From positions 95,795,818 through 95,859,817 of the forward strand of contig CM057227.1 in NCBI GenBank assembly GCA_029891385.1: DNA of 64,000 nt, in the 5' to 3' direction. Source of the DNA: Erythroxylum novogranatense (Eukaryota; Streptophyta; Magnoliopsida; Malpighiales; Erythroxylaceae). Position 1 is the first letter of the stretch. Each line of letters starts with the position of its first letter. Below the pieces are notes generated by a model. It made no database searches. It had not been told where the DNA came from and was given only the letters and a program-made list of their open reading frames with translations. Shown in pieces: positions 23,431-35,257 of the stretch. Made by a program: the position numbers and the translations under genes.

Positions 23431-26270
23431 GATCAGTCAAATTCTCCAAATCAACAACATATAGCAAATCAAGTGATCACTACTCCACACATGTCTGCTA
23501 CTTTTTCTACAAGTACCATTTCATTTATAGCATGTTTAACATCAACTCATTCATGGATTCTTGATACAGGTGCAACTGATCACATTTGTTTTCACTCAAA
23601 ATCCTTTACTTCTTTGCATAATATCTCTCCCATTTCAGTAAAGTTACCCAATGGTTCTTTTTTGACAACTACTCAAGTTGGTACAATTCAGTTTTCAAAG
23701 GATTTTATCTTAATGATGTATTATATATACCTCAGTTCTCTTTCAATTTAATTTTTGTCTCTAAACTAACCCATTCTTTAGATTGTTGTTTCTTGTTTCA
23801 TAATCAAATTTGTGTTATTCAGGAGACGAAGCATTGGAGAATGATTGGTTCAGCTGAATTACGAGATGGTCTATATGTTTTAGTCTCTCCTACTTTAGTT
23901 TCTTCTCAAGATTCTTTAAATCATTCTGTTAATATTGTTTCTTCACACATCAAACAGAACATTTGGCATTTCAGATTAGGCCATTTATCAAATTCTATAT
24001 TGAATGTACTTCATCAAGAATTTCCTTACATTTCATGTATAAATTTGCATGACCCTTGTGATGTATGTCAGTTTGTTAAACAGAAAAGGCTACCCTTTCA
24101 ATCTAGCAAATCTGTTTCCTCTAAATCTTTTGCTTTATTACATATGGACATATGGGGACCTTATTCTTCATATTCTATTCATGGTCATCATTTTTTTAAC
24201 TATTGTGGATGATTATTCTAGATTTACATGTATAACTATGCTTAAGAATAAATCTGAAGTACGACCACAAATTCAAGCTTTTATCATTTTCATTGAAACT
24301 CAATTTTCTTGTCAAGTTCAAATTATTAGATCTGATAATGGCCCTAAATTTCTCATGAATGATTTATATAAGATGAAGGGAATTAGGCACCAAACATCTT
24401 GTGTTGAAACTCCACAACAAAACGGTGTTATGGAGAGAAAACATCAACACATTTTAAATGTGGCAAGGGCTTTATTTTTTCAAGCCAATCTCCCAAAATC
24501 ACTTTGGTCTTATTTTGTTCTTCATGTTGTTTACATAATTAATCGTTTACCTACTCCTTTGCTTAATAATCAGTCACCTTATGCTCTTTTATATTCTTCA
24601 AAAGTTGACTATTCTTTATATAAAGTCTTTGGATGTCTTTGTTATGCTTCCACTTTGCAACAACAGAGAACTAAGTTTGATTCAAGATCTAGGAAATGTA
24701 TATTTTTTGGATATAAGACAGGTACAAAGGGTTATATTGTTCAAGACTTATCTAATTCTGAAGTTTTTGTCTCCAGAAATGTTATATTTTTTGAACACAT
24801 TTTTCCTTTACAAAATTTTGGTGAATCCGGTTCTGTTTCTTCCCCTTCTTTTTTATTACCTAGTACTACTTTATATAATGATGATGTGCTCCCTAATTTG
24901 TCTTTTTCAGTACCTCCTCTCAATACTGATTCCGTTCCAACTCACACTCTTCCACAGTCTGCTGACTTTTCCATTACACCTACTTCCCCTCCATCTCCAC
25001 ACTTACCACCACAGGCCGTTTCTTCCAACACTTCTTCTCCACAAATCAATCATCCTATTCCCTCACGAAGATCTACAAGATCTTCAAAGCCACCTAGTTA
25101 TCTTCAACATTATCACTGCAACTTGATCACTTCAGATTCCAACAGCCCACATACTATCCCTCACCCTCTTTCCTCTGTTATCACATATGATAACCTTTAT
25201 GAAAACTACAAACACTTTGCCATGTCTATCACCATTGAAATAGAGCCTAAAACCTACTCTCAGGCTGTGAAAAAGGAGTGTTGGAGAAATGCTATGCAGC
25301 AAGAATTACAAGCACTAGAATTAACAAACACTTGGAAATTAGTTGACTTACCACAAGGCAAACAATCCATAGGCTGTAAATGGGTTTACAAAATAAAATA
25401 TAAAGCCGATGGTAGCATTGAAAGGTACAAGGCTCGTTTAGTTGCTAAAGGTTATACAAAAACTGAGGGTCTTGATTATTTTGACACTTTTATTCCAGTT
25501 GCCAAGATGACCACTGTTAGACTTCTTCTTGCCTTAGCTTCTATGAATAATTGGTTTTTAAAACAATTAGATGTCAATAATGCTTTTTTACATGGTGAAC
25601 TTGATGAAGAAGTCTACATGACATTACCTGCTGGATTTATTACAGAAAAACCCAATCAAGTTTGTAAGTTAAATAAGTCTCTTTATGGTTTAAAACAAGC
25701 AAGTAGACGATGGTTTGCAAAATTATCTTCTTCTTTAGCATCTCAAGGTTATGCGCAATCCATGTCCGATTACTCTTTGTTTGTTAAAGCCACTGACTTT
25801 TCTTTTACAACCATCTTAGTATATGTTGATGATATCATATTGGCAGGAAATTATGCACAGGAAATTGCCAACATAATACTATACCTTGATTAAGCTTTTA
25901 CAATTAAAGATTTAGGAGATTTGAAATACTTCTTGGGCCTCGAGGTTACACGATCAGTCTTTGGGATTACTATTTCCTAGAGAAAATATGCCCGTGAATT
26001 ACTTTCTGATACAGGTACACTTGCTGCTAAACCAGTTTCAACACCGATCGACAACACTCTAAAATTCAGCAACTATGATGGACAACCATATGAAGACGTC
26101 TCAGAATATAGAAGACTGATTGGCCACCTTTTATATCTTTGCACAACACGCCCAAACATCTCTTTTGCAGTAAATACCTTGAGTCAATTCTTGGCCTGTC
26201 CTCTGGATACACATTATCATGCAGCACTACGAATCCTTTCCTGTCATTCGACACTCAATATCTCTACTTA
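23431..26270 (+). pseudogene. Broken copia pol: PR-INT-RT, truncated
   Basis: Protease motif WILDTGATDH lies at about 23554-23583. A one-base loss near 23711 shifts the frame; the integrase zinc-binding part (HFRLGHLS..CDVCQF) follows at about 23967-24077. An extra T in the run at 24190 shifts it back. The integrase core (VDDYSRF, SDNGPKF, PQQNGVMERK) follows, then RT with KARLVAKGY, LKQLDVNNAFLHGEL and the catalytic YVDD at about 25819-25830. Stops lie at 25891-25893 and 25978-25980. The sequence breaks off in the post-RT linker near 26262, so RNase H is missing. Confidence 0.9.
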
Positions 26271-27060
26271 CCAACTTTTTTTTTTTGGACTCAAAGTTTT
26301 CTTATCTACAATTTTAAAAAAAATAGAATAAGAGAATTGTTCTTGAAGCTGAGTGATAGAAGGTTTTCAATATGGAAAGCCAGTTTTTTTCATAAATAAA
26401 TATTGGTTATATAATAATTATATTTTTTCATCATATCTATACAAATTTTTCACTTTATAATTAACAACTTTTCACATTGTTTGATTGTATTTTAAAAAAT
26501 TTCCCCTTTACCATTATAGTTGGAAATATATTTGTATTATTAAAGCACCTAACTAGATTATGCTTTTAAATCTCAATTTCAGTATTAAATATTTAGATAA
26601 TATGTTATATTAAAAAATTTATATAAGGAATGTCGATCATTCTATATAAATATTTTATTATCTCTTTCAATGATCACTAATATATTCAATTTTTATTTTT
26701 GAACATATTTACATAATTAACCAACAAGATTGCAAGTTATTTTCATTCTACTAAGTTTATCTGTTTTTGGAATGTCTAAAATTTTGAACATATCAACTTA
26801 TATTTAATGGATTCGAGTATTCAATATATTTGATCTAATTAATATTGACTAACAAACACGTCATCGTTTTGACTTGCTCGTATCTACTTACACCGATTTC
26901 AGTATCAGACCAACTAACTAGATAAAAATTTGACGATTGCTTGAGGAGAATGTATGCAGCTCAGGGTTAGCCAACTACAACACATAACTAAAGAGATACA
27001 AGGCTTTTCTTAGAACTACTTAAAACCTAACAAAGTCCAATGCCGACCTCGAACCAAATC
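26271..27060. other. AT-rich spacer upstream of the host gene
   Basis: No gene or repeat recognised from the breakpoint to the promoter. From about 26870 base composition becomes less AT-rich (ACACGTCATCG, GCCGACCTCGAACC), as expected for a proximal promoter. Confidence 0.5.
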
Positions 27061-27062
27061 CC

Positions 27063-27070
27063 TATATAAT
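27063..27070 (+). promoter_or_regulatory. TATA box of the proline-rich protein gene
   Basis: TATATAAT lies 99 bp upstream of the ATG at 27169. Transcription would start near 27095, giving a 5' leader of about 70 bases. Confidence 0.7.
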
Positions 27071-27168
27071 CCCCCACGATTAAACGCTATTATACTCATC
27101 CCAAACGGAACAAACTTCTTACTTCAAACTCTCCAATTCGAAGAAGCCTCCACTGACACCCATAAACA

Positions 27169-27609
27169 ATGGCCTCCCCCAAATGCTTCATCGTAGCTTT
27201 TGTTATAGCATTGTCATTTTCGAGTTTGGACATTAGCTTCGCAGCTCGTAATCTCTTGCAACTTCCGACGAACATACCTTCGGTGCCAAATCTACCAAAG
27301 CCGACATTACCACCAATGCCTTCTATCCCAAATCTCCCGCAACCTACTCTGCCAACTTCTCTGCCACCACTTCCTAGCTTGCCTACAACCATGCCTAAGC
27401 TAACCTTACCACCGTTGCCTTCCACAACGTTGCCGCAACCCACTTTGCCAACCTTGCCAAGTACTCAACCATCACTTCCTAACCAACCCACTATTCCCAC
27501 TGTACCTCAGGTCACCTTGCCTCCATTTCCAAGCATCCCCTCACTCCCCAAAATCCCTTCTACTATTCCCTCCATCTCATTCCTCTCCCCACCACCGGCT
27601 GGAAACTAG
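27169..27609 (+). CDS. Secreted proline/leucine-rich protein, PELPK-like cell wall protein
   Basis: An intact 146-codon intronless gene starting in a good plant context (AAACAATGGC). Residues 1-25 form a signal peptide with hydrophobic core FIVAFVIALSF and a likely cut after SFA. The mature part is made of irregular LPxxP repeats (LPKPTLPPMPSIPNLPQPTL), about one third Pro, rich in Leu, Ser and Thr, with no Cys or Tyr, ending FLSPPPAGN. Such proteins are secreted to the cell wall. The pattern recalls PELPK-type short proline-rich proteins, though the Glu-Lys of the classical PELPK motif is mostly absent; Lys appears only at intervals. A TATA box lies upstream and AATAAA downstream. The protein is low in complexity, so the family name is tentative; that it is a real gene is likely. 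Confidence 0.85.
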   Translation: MASPKCFIVAFVIALSFSSLDISFAARNLLQLPTNIPSVPNLPKPTLPPMPSIPNLPQPTLPTSLPPLPSLPTTMPKLTLPPLPSTTLPQPTLPTLPSTQPSLPNQPTIPTVPQVTLPPFPSIPSLPKIPSTIPSISFLSPPPAGN

Positions 27610-27812
27610 AACATGTCAGACTTTCATGTCAGTAGTATGTGCATCTTGCGGTCTCCAAGTTGCCTGTGCCCTGAAAATATTATTACTGTGTATTATATAT
27701 AATGCTTTTGAGCCTCATTAGGTCTTTCTTTTTTTCCCCTTCTCTTCTTCACCTTGTACTATTGGTCGTTAAATTGATGTACACTATGTGTTTGCATTCA
27801 TACCGTTCTGAT

Positions 27813-27818
27813 AAATAA
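27813..27818 (+). terminator. Poly(A) signal of the proline-rich protein gene
   Basis: AATAAA lies about 205 bases after the stop codon in a T-rich 3' region, a usual distance for plant 3' UTRs. Confidence 0.6.
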
Positions 27819-27839
27819 AGTTTCATTATCACTGTAAGT

Positions 27840-29004
27840 TCCCTTGGTTCTTATCTGATCTTGTTTCTCCGCACCATGAAATATTATGTCATGTTCTTTT
27901 TGTTCCCTTTTATGGTGAACTGGAGTCTACTCATAAGGAAAAACTAATAGTTGTGCACAATATAATCATGCTATTATAGAAAAAAGTATTCGGGAGTAAA
28001 ATGCTCGATATATGGATGGTGGGTACAAGGGATTTAAATGCCTCGTGGGCACATTCACTTCGCCTTTGAAATCTTTTTTTTTTAATTTTTGCAGATTTTC
28101 GACCCTAAAATTTTTTCAAGTAGCAATTAAATAATTAATATGAACTTATAAATGAAAATTTCAAACACTACAATTTAACTATACGTTAACTATTCTGATA
28201 GTAAAAAACACTAACATGACATTATCAATATCGAACTTAATTGAGTATACAATTTTAATCAGTGTCAATTGTGAATGTTTTATATACATGAGTATACAAT
28301 CTTAAACTACTTTTAGAAGAGTTCAAGCATTCTTGGAGCGTATTGGTTGAACATGACATAGCACAGTCGTAAACGTGTTCTTCTTTGAAATCAAGAGATA
28401 AAAATAAGAACAAAATTATGGGCTGGTCAAAGAGCATATTCAATGGAAAGGAGCTTTCAAGAAGAACACGGTTGTATCTATGCTCTTGTTCCTCCCTAAA
28501 AAGAGTTACAAAGTATTAGTAATTATTATACAGTCCAGAACACGGGTGTATCTATGCCTACATTCAGTTATAAAAAAGAACGTTGTAAAACACAATTTCG
28601 AACACAATCGTAATTGATTGCCTTATTTGAAATAATATTTTACGTTAAACTTAAACTAATGAAGGGTTCTAGATCTTACTAGAATTATGTTTAAGATAAA
28701 TTTGATATGGTAAGGAAAAATTTGTGAAGAATTATACCAATTAAGATTTACATATAAATTTCATTGTTGGTAACCTACATTGATGTATCATTATGATTAC
28801 TGAATAATGAGAAGGCAATCACTCTAGCTCCCTAAGATATAGGCAAATTTGTTTGCACTTAAAAAATTCCTACAGTTTATAAAATATATAATTTAATGTT
28901 CAAACTCACAAAATTTTTATTAGGGTTCTGTCAATCATTCTATGGTGGCAATTTTTTTTAACTTAGAGTCCCATATTATCCACCAAGATGGCTTAGATGG
29001 AGAC
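27840..29004. other. Spacer, nothing recognised
   Basis: AT-rich sequence without credible coding frames. Two similar phrases (GAACACGGTTGTATCTATG at 28466 and GAACACGGGTGTATCTATG at 28538) show a small local duplication about 72 bp apart. Confidence 0.45.
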
Positions 29005-29007
29005 TAA

Positions 29008-29535
29008 GACTATGATTGGTAGGACGATTAGTTTTAGAATGGAATAGACTGTAATATTATTCCATCGTTTGAAAAAAATTATAATAGAATGAAATAAAAT
29101 AAGATAGAAAGATAGGCTTTTATATTACATCTTATTTTATCATAAATAGTAAAATGAGTTATTTTTATTGGGAGGTTCATGATGAAATATAAAATGATAA
29201 ATATGTAATATCTAATATACCCTCAATAATTTTTATTATATCAATTATATCCTTAGGCCTAGTAACAAGTACCAAGGCTATACATTTATTATTGTCTACT
29301 AAGGAAGAATAGTCATTTATTATTATTAGACATATATTACATTCCATGCTATCTTTCTTTTAAACAATGTTTTATAATATTATATTATGAATCATTCCAT
29401 TCCTCTCAAACAATAATTTTCTAATATTATATCTATTTATATTCCGTTCCTTTATAAATATTATATCTATTTATATTCCATTCCTTTATAAACTATTATA
29501 TTCTATTAAAACCTTACGTCCAACTACACATAGCC
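29008..29535. mobile_element. 528-bp MITE, Tourist/PIF-Harbinger-like
   Basis: The left end GACTATGATTGGTAGGAC and the complement of the right end GGCTATGTGTAGTTGGAC are alike at 13 of 18 positions. TAA flanks both sides (29005-29007 and 29536-29538), the 3-bp target typical of PIF/Harbinger elements. The interior repeats words such as ATTCCATTCCTTTATAA and GGAATAGA. No coding capacity. The ends fit the common plant MITE pattern GGCTATGTTTGGTTGG. Confidence 0.6.
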
Positions 29536-29538
29536 TAA

Positions 29539-31067
29539 TTGTTTGAAATTCTAAATTATGTTTTGGCTATTCTCGATCATTATACTGATCTTCTCTCTAT
29601 TTGTTGGTCATTATTTCCTCAACTCCATTTCTAGTAAGGTAGTTTATAGTTCGATTCATTTTGCTATTGATCTTCTATCCATTTCTAATTAGCTTAAATA
29701 TAAAGGTTTAAATTGTTATAAGATGTCTCCTACGGATTCGTTGTTTGGAGCCTTATATTTCATTAATTTGGTACGAAACCAAATAACATGCATATTTAAG
29801 TTTCTATTATTTAATTTATATAAGAGCAAGTGTTGTTTCTTTTATTTATATACTTAATCTTTTCATTTTTTCTTAGTTATTCTCGCCTAATGCTCTACAA
29901 TGGTTGTACTAAGCTTTAGATAGTTGAACATTATTCTAAGTTTCCTATACTATACATAAGTGGAAGCACTGTTACTTTATAATGAGTAAAAGACTATATA
30001 TTGTTTTTTAAGCAATATTCATATTTTAATATCATCTTAAGAAACTAGGCATAAAGAACCTCTTATTTATTGTAGTTAGTTTATGTTTTCTTGAAGGTAC
30101 TTTAATTTTGTTATTTGTTTGGTGCTTAATGTCCATTCTCAAGGATGAATTTATCTTTAAGGATATGTTGATAAAATTATTTAACTTCTTCAATTAAGTG
30201 AAATATTCCTTCTATTGTTAGTTGAACGATGTTTACATTTTATAATGATTATACTTATGTTCTGATGATAAAATTTACACATGGATTATGCCTCTTCATT
30301 CGGAAATGCTTCCACTAAAAATGCATATAGTGTCATTTATGATAGTGGCTTAAATCCTCAAATGATGATTTCTTAAAGTGATCATAATACAAGCAAGAGA
30401 TTTTGGATTGTCCCAAATTATCCAGTTAACCCATTATTTATTTATTGAAATTTTATATATGAATTGAAGATGTTTATGTCAATAATTGGTATAATTTCAT
30501 TTCCTTGTAGGCTAAGAAATATAATTTCTTAAGGTAGTATGATGAGAAGTTTCTTTAAAGGGCTATTAACATAATTTATAAGTTAAGAAAAGAAATATAT
30601 GTTTTTATAATAAAAGGAGGTTGAAACAAATATAAATGAAATATCAATTTAAGCATAATACAATCTAGAAGTCATCATTTAAAAATACTGAAATTGAAAA
30701 AATTAAGAATAAGAAGATTGACTTTGCTTTATTGTTGAAAGAGACAAAAAGTTAAACATTAGACACCAAATATTTACTATAGGAGTTCTCATCATTGTAT
30801 TGGGAGAATGTGTAAATTATATTGTATGAAAAATGGGGATAGACTTTCAATTATCGTGTTTTAGTAGTGTTGTACGAACAATTAATGAACATATTTGATT
30901 TCTAATCATTTTGTTTTGATGGTGTTGTATCCTCCTATAATTTCTTCAATTTTGATGGAGTTCACATTATGATCAATATCATAAAACTGAATATGGAAAC
31001 TAAAATATCATCCCCTAATCAATTTTAGATATCAAACTAATAACTCCATAACATGAAGAAAATATTA
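29539..31067. other. AT-rich spacer, nothing recognised
   Basis: No open frame longer than background and no repeat I can name. Confidence 0.45.
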
Positions 31068-32440
31068 TCATAATATCAATATATGACCATAACCTCATTA
31101 TATACATATTTAATTTGGCAAAATAAATATCGTATTGTATATATTGATTTATAAAATTGATATATTTTGCCAAAGATCAAAAGATATTTCAATGTAAAGA
31201 TCATAGTATACGATTCAATTACAACACTAACATATAACCATAAAAACTCAAAACATAGTTGAACTTAGTTATCATAGAATATGGATTTATGGTATTTGTT
31301 GCTTGATATGGATTGCCTGGTTTTAGTAAACTTAACTAAGAAGTTGTTTCTTATGATTATTAAAGAACTTTTCTATGAGTTACCTTTTTCTTGCTCACTT
31401 GATCTTAAAATTGCCTAGATATTATATATGAGTTCGCTTTGAACTTTACATCTTTTTGTCATATTGACAACTTAAATGTCCTTAGATCAACATCTCTATA
31501 TTTTCTTTATTGGTGTGTGGAGCTATCAAGTTGACTTACCATAATATTTAAAACCTTAAGGTTCATTTCAGTTACCTGGTTAGTTCATATGAAAATGAAT
31601 TGTCAATTTAAGTGTATTCACAAGATAGTAAATAGTTTATGTAAGAACCAATGAGGAAATACCATGTTATACCATTGAAGCTTCTGCATCTCCTAAATGT
31701 TAGACTTATAACAATAAGTAATTAATAATGTTGTAGTGCATAGTATGTTATAAATAAATTTGCTAAGTTCTACTTAATATTAAAACTCACATTGGTTAGT
31801 TATTGATCATCCAAAACTGTTGTTGTGTTATTTTATCATTTGTTGTTGTGACAAGTGTTCTCACATTTTTATATTTGACCTATTTAGGACAATTTATCTA
31901 AAAGTTTCATCTTTTTTGTTTCATTCTTGTCTTTTTAAAATTTTTATTTTAGATCTCCTAGGTTCCATCTTAACATCAATGGTTTCTTCTTCATTTTGGT
32001 TATCTCCATCATTAATAAATATATCCTCATAAATACACACCCAGCTTTATGATGACATCCTTCATTATCTACTCTATGACCATTATTTTTTTGGGCCAAC
32101 ATCACAATTCTTCTCTTATAAATGCAATTAGCTTTATGATAACAATCTTCAACATCTACTCTATGACCATTATTTTTTTGGCCAACATCACCATTCATCG
32201 CTTTTGGTCCATCACCATCTTTTTGGTTAATACTCATCAATTATATTTTTTCTATAAGTTATTTGCAGTATTTCATGTGCTACCATGGGTTTATCTGACT
32301 TGTGTATTACATAAACATCCACCATCTCGTGGATCTTTATCAAATTAATTATCCTTATGCAATTATCATTTGAATTAATAAGTCCCAATGATTTATTGAA
32401 ATTGAAACTAGAAACTCTATAGTTACTTTATTATACCTTA
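31068..32440. repeat. Direct repeat, copy 1 (about 1.3 kb)
   Basis: From AATATCAATATATGACCATAAC onwards this copy is collinear with 33138-34440. It differs by point changes and small indels; the clearest is an 87-bp tandem duplication inside this copy. The copies are about 2.07 kb apart, start to start. No coding sequence, PBS or PPT is visible, so whether these are LTRs of a non-coding element or a segmental duplication is open. Confidence 0.7.
32044..32217. repeat. 87-bp tandem duplication inside direct repeat copy 1
   Basis: GCTTTATGAT at 32044 and at 32131 starts two similar 87-bp units, both containing CTACTCTATGACCATTATTT. The second direct repeat (34120-34200) has only one unit, so the duplication arose after the copies separated, or was lost from copy 2. 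Confidence 0.75.
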
Positions 32441-33137
32441 GGGCTATAATGTAGTTAGATTTATGAATACTTGAACTTGCCTAATTTTAATTAAATTGAT
32501 GTTTTATTCCAATTCTATTTTTACTATTTCATTTTATGACTAATATTTGTGCTTGCCTCATCAAGAATTGCATAAGTTATGATTCAACTTGAGACTAAAA
32601 GTAATAATTGAAATATCATATTATTTTCATAAGATAGAGATATTTATTAAATTATATGGACTACTATGAATTCTTAGCTAAATAAATTTAATAAATTCAT
32701 AGTTATCACAGAGATGTCATCAATTTTCTTGTTAGAATTTGTTATTAATGCTTAAGAAACATTACAAATCACATTAAAGATATTCACTGATAATATAGGG
32801 AGTATTAATTGATTGATTAAAGTAAATTAATCAAGTAGGATTAATTTGGTGAAATCGAAGTTGTAGATTGGTTTAATGTGACAATTTTGTTTTTAATTAT
32901 TTTAAAATATTTTTATTCAATTACTTCTTTCTATTATTCAAATTTCTTTTCAATTAGATTATTTTGTAATTAATAAAACAATCCTTGTGAGACAATATGC
33001 TTTTCATTATTGTATTATTTATTTGAGATAATCTATAGTTGCATTCAAAATTTAGAATATGTTTTTGACATTATTACAACAAAGATTTGTGCATTAGCAT
33101 TAAGTATGACTTTTAGCTATGATTTTGAAAAATATTT

Positions 33138-34440
33138 CCATAATATCAATATATGACCATAACCTCATTGTATACGGTCATTTAATTTGGAAAATAAATG
33201 TCATATTGTATATATTCATTTATAAAATTGATATATTCCATTAAAATTTCAAAATATATTTGAACTTAAAGATCATAGTATATGCATTCTGTTACAACAC
33301 TAACTATCAACATAAAAACTCAAAACATAGTTGAACTTAGTTATCATAGTATATGGATTTATGATATTTGCTACTAGTTAGGGATGGCATGGTTAGTGTA
33401 CACTCAATTAAGAAATTTTTTCTTGTGATGATTAAAAAACTTGTCTATGAGTTACCTTTCTCTTGCTCACTTGGTCTTATAATTATCTAGATATTATATA
33501 TGAGTTTGTTTTGAACTTTACATCTTCTAATCAAATTGACAACTTACATGTCCTTATATCAACATCTCTATATTTTATTTTATTGATGTGTGGAGCTACC
33601 AAGCTAATTTGCTATAATATTTAAAGCCTTGGTGTTCATTTCAGTTATTAATTAGTTCATATGAAAATGAATTGTCAATTTAAGCGTATCCATTAGATAG
33701 AGTAACTAGTATATGTAAGAATCGTTGAGGATATATACTTTTATACCGTTAAAGCTGCTTCATCACCTAAGTGTTAGACTTATAACAATAAGGAATTCAT
33801 ATTGTTGTAATGCATAGTATGTTATAAATACTTGTGTTTAGTTTAGCTTAATATTGAAACTCATATTGGTTAGTTATTAATCATCCATAATTGTTGTTGT
33901 GTTATTGCATCATTTGTTGTTATGATCAGTGTTCTCATATTTTATAAACATTTATATTTGACGTTTTTAGGAAAAGTTATCTAAAATTTTTCATCTTTTT
34001 TTGTTCATTTTTGGCCTTTTATAAATTTTTTGGATCTACTAGGTACCATCTTAATATTAGTGGTTTCTTCTTCATTTTCGTTATCTACATCATTAATAAA
34101 TATATCCTCATAAATACGCTCAACAATATGATGACAACCTTCATTATATACTTTATGATCATTATTTTTTGGCCAACATCACCATTTGTAGCTTTTGGTC
34201 AGTCACCAACATTTTGGTCAATATCCATCCCATCAATTACATTTTTTTTGTAAGTTATTTGTAGTATTTAGAAGCTACCATATGTTTACCTAACTTGTGT
34301 GTTATAACATCCACCATCTTGTGGATCTTCATCAAATTATTTATCCTTATGTAATTATTATTTGAATTAATAAGTATTAATGATTCATTGAAATTGAATC
34401 CAAAGACTCTATAATAACTTAATTATACTTTAGTTTCATT
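33138..34440. repeat. Direct repeat, copy 2 (about 1.3 kb)
   Basis: Collinear with 31068-32440: shares the ATATATGACCATAACCTCATT start, CATAAAAACTCAAAACATAG, the CTTGCTCACTTG[AG]TCTTA block and the TCATTGAAATTGAA end. The intervening 32441-33137 is unique AT-rich sequence. Confidence 0.7.
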
Positions 34441-35252
34441 CCTATCTCACATATTTATCTATAAATCATTTAGATGTACCTTATCAAAAATACTTATTGA
34501 TCCTCCTTTATGACTTAACTCAGGTTCTAGTTTAAACTCCCAATCATATAACAACCTTATAATTACATACTGATTTATGGGTTAATTACCAAAAAATCTT
34601 AAACTTTATTGAATTTTGTAATAAAAAGTGACAATAAAATGCTTTAACTTTTAATTTTTTTACAAAAATAGCCTATCGTTAGACTCTCTGTTTATGGAGC
34701 TCATGTAATAAGCCGTTCACGTCAGCTATTATAATTTCTGTTGGGATGACAAGTGGCATAGATTTTTCATAAAAAAATTAATTTAATAAATATTTAAATT
34801 AATAGGTTAAAAGAAAATTAAAAAGAACAAAACCTAACCTAATCTATTTCCTTTTCCTATCTTTCTCATGCCCTGCATTTTCTTACACTTATTGTCCCCG
34901 CTTTATTTCTCCATCATTCTTTCTCTTTTTTGTATCTTTGGTGATCTCCCTCACTTTCTATCTCAGCAACTTGTTCGAATAACTTGGATTTGTCCCTAAA
35001 AACTTCTTCTTTAGTAACATCTCCCCAGTATATCATTTTCCCTGCCAGTCTTGGATTTGTCATTCTTAGATTTTTCATCGAATTTGTTCCTTTTCCCATC
35101 TTTCTCTCGTCCTCCATCCTTTAATTCTCTCTTTTTTATTTTTCGATGACGTCTTCCGTTAAACTCTCCACTTCTTCACTTCTTTGATAACATCAAGCCC
35201 TCTAATATTGAGGTTTGTTTGTGATTAATCTACGAAACAACTGATGTTCATA
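34441..35252. other. Spacer, possibly a decayed transposon at 34570-34830
   Basis: The stretch from about 34580 (TTACCAAAAAATCTTAAAC...CAAAAATAGCC) has the look of the ends of common plant non-autonomous DNA transposons, but I find no matching inverted end. The pyrimidine-rich 34850-35160 has no convincing gene; the 67-codon minus frame there (34914-35117) matches nothing I know. Confidence 0.35.
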
Positions 35253-35257
35253 TCTTA

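Larger units (their letters stand above)
21797..26270 (+). mobile_element. Truncated Ty1/copia element, RE1-like
   Basis: Keeps the 5' LTR, PBS, gag, protease, integrase and most of RT in copia order. It stops inside the region between RT and RNase H near 26270; neither RNase H nor a 3' LTR follows. The truncation makes target duplications untestable. Stops and two single-base frameshifts disable the coding region. Gag and pol read like the RE1 group of plant copia elements; the exact lineage is not resolved. Confidence 0.85.

Noticed and set aside
27096..27443. 115-codon minus-strand Gly-rich frame
   Set aside because: It is the antisense shadow of the proline-rich gene (CCN codons read as GGN).
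31820..32348. Overlapping frames on both strands
   Set aside because: They lie in the direct repeat copy 1; the strand-symmetric frames come from the 87-bp tandem duplication and are not kept in copy 2.
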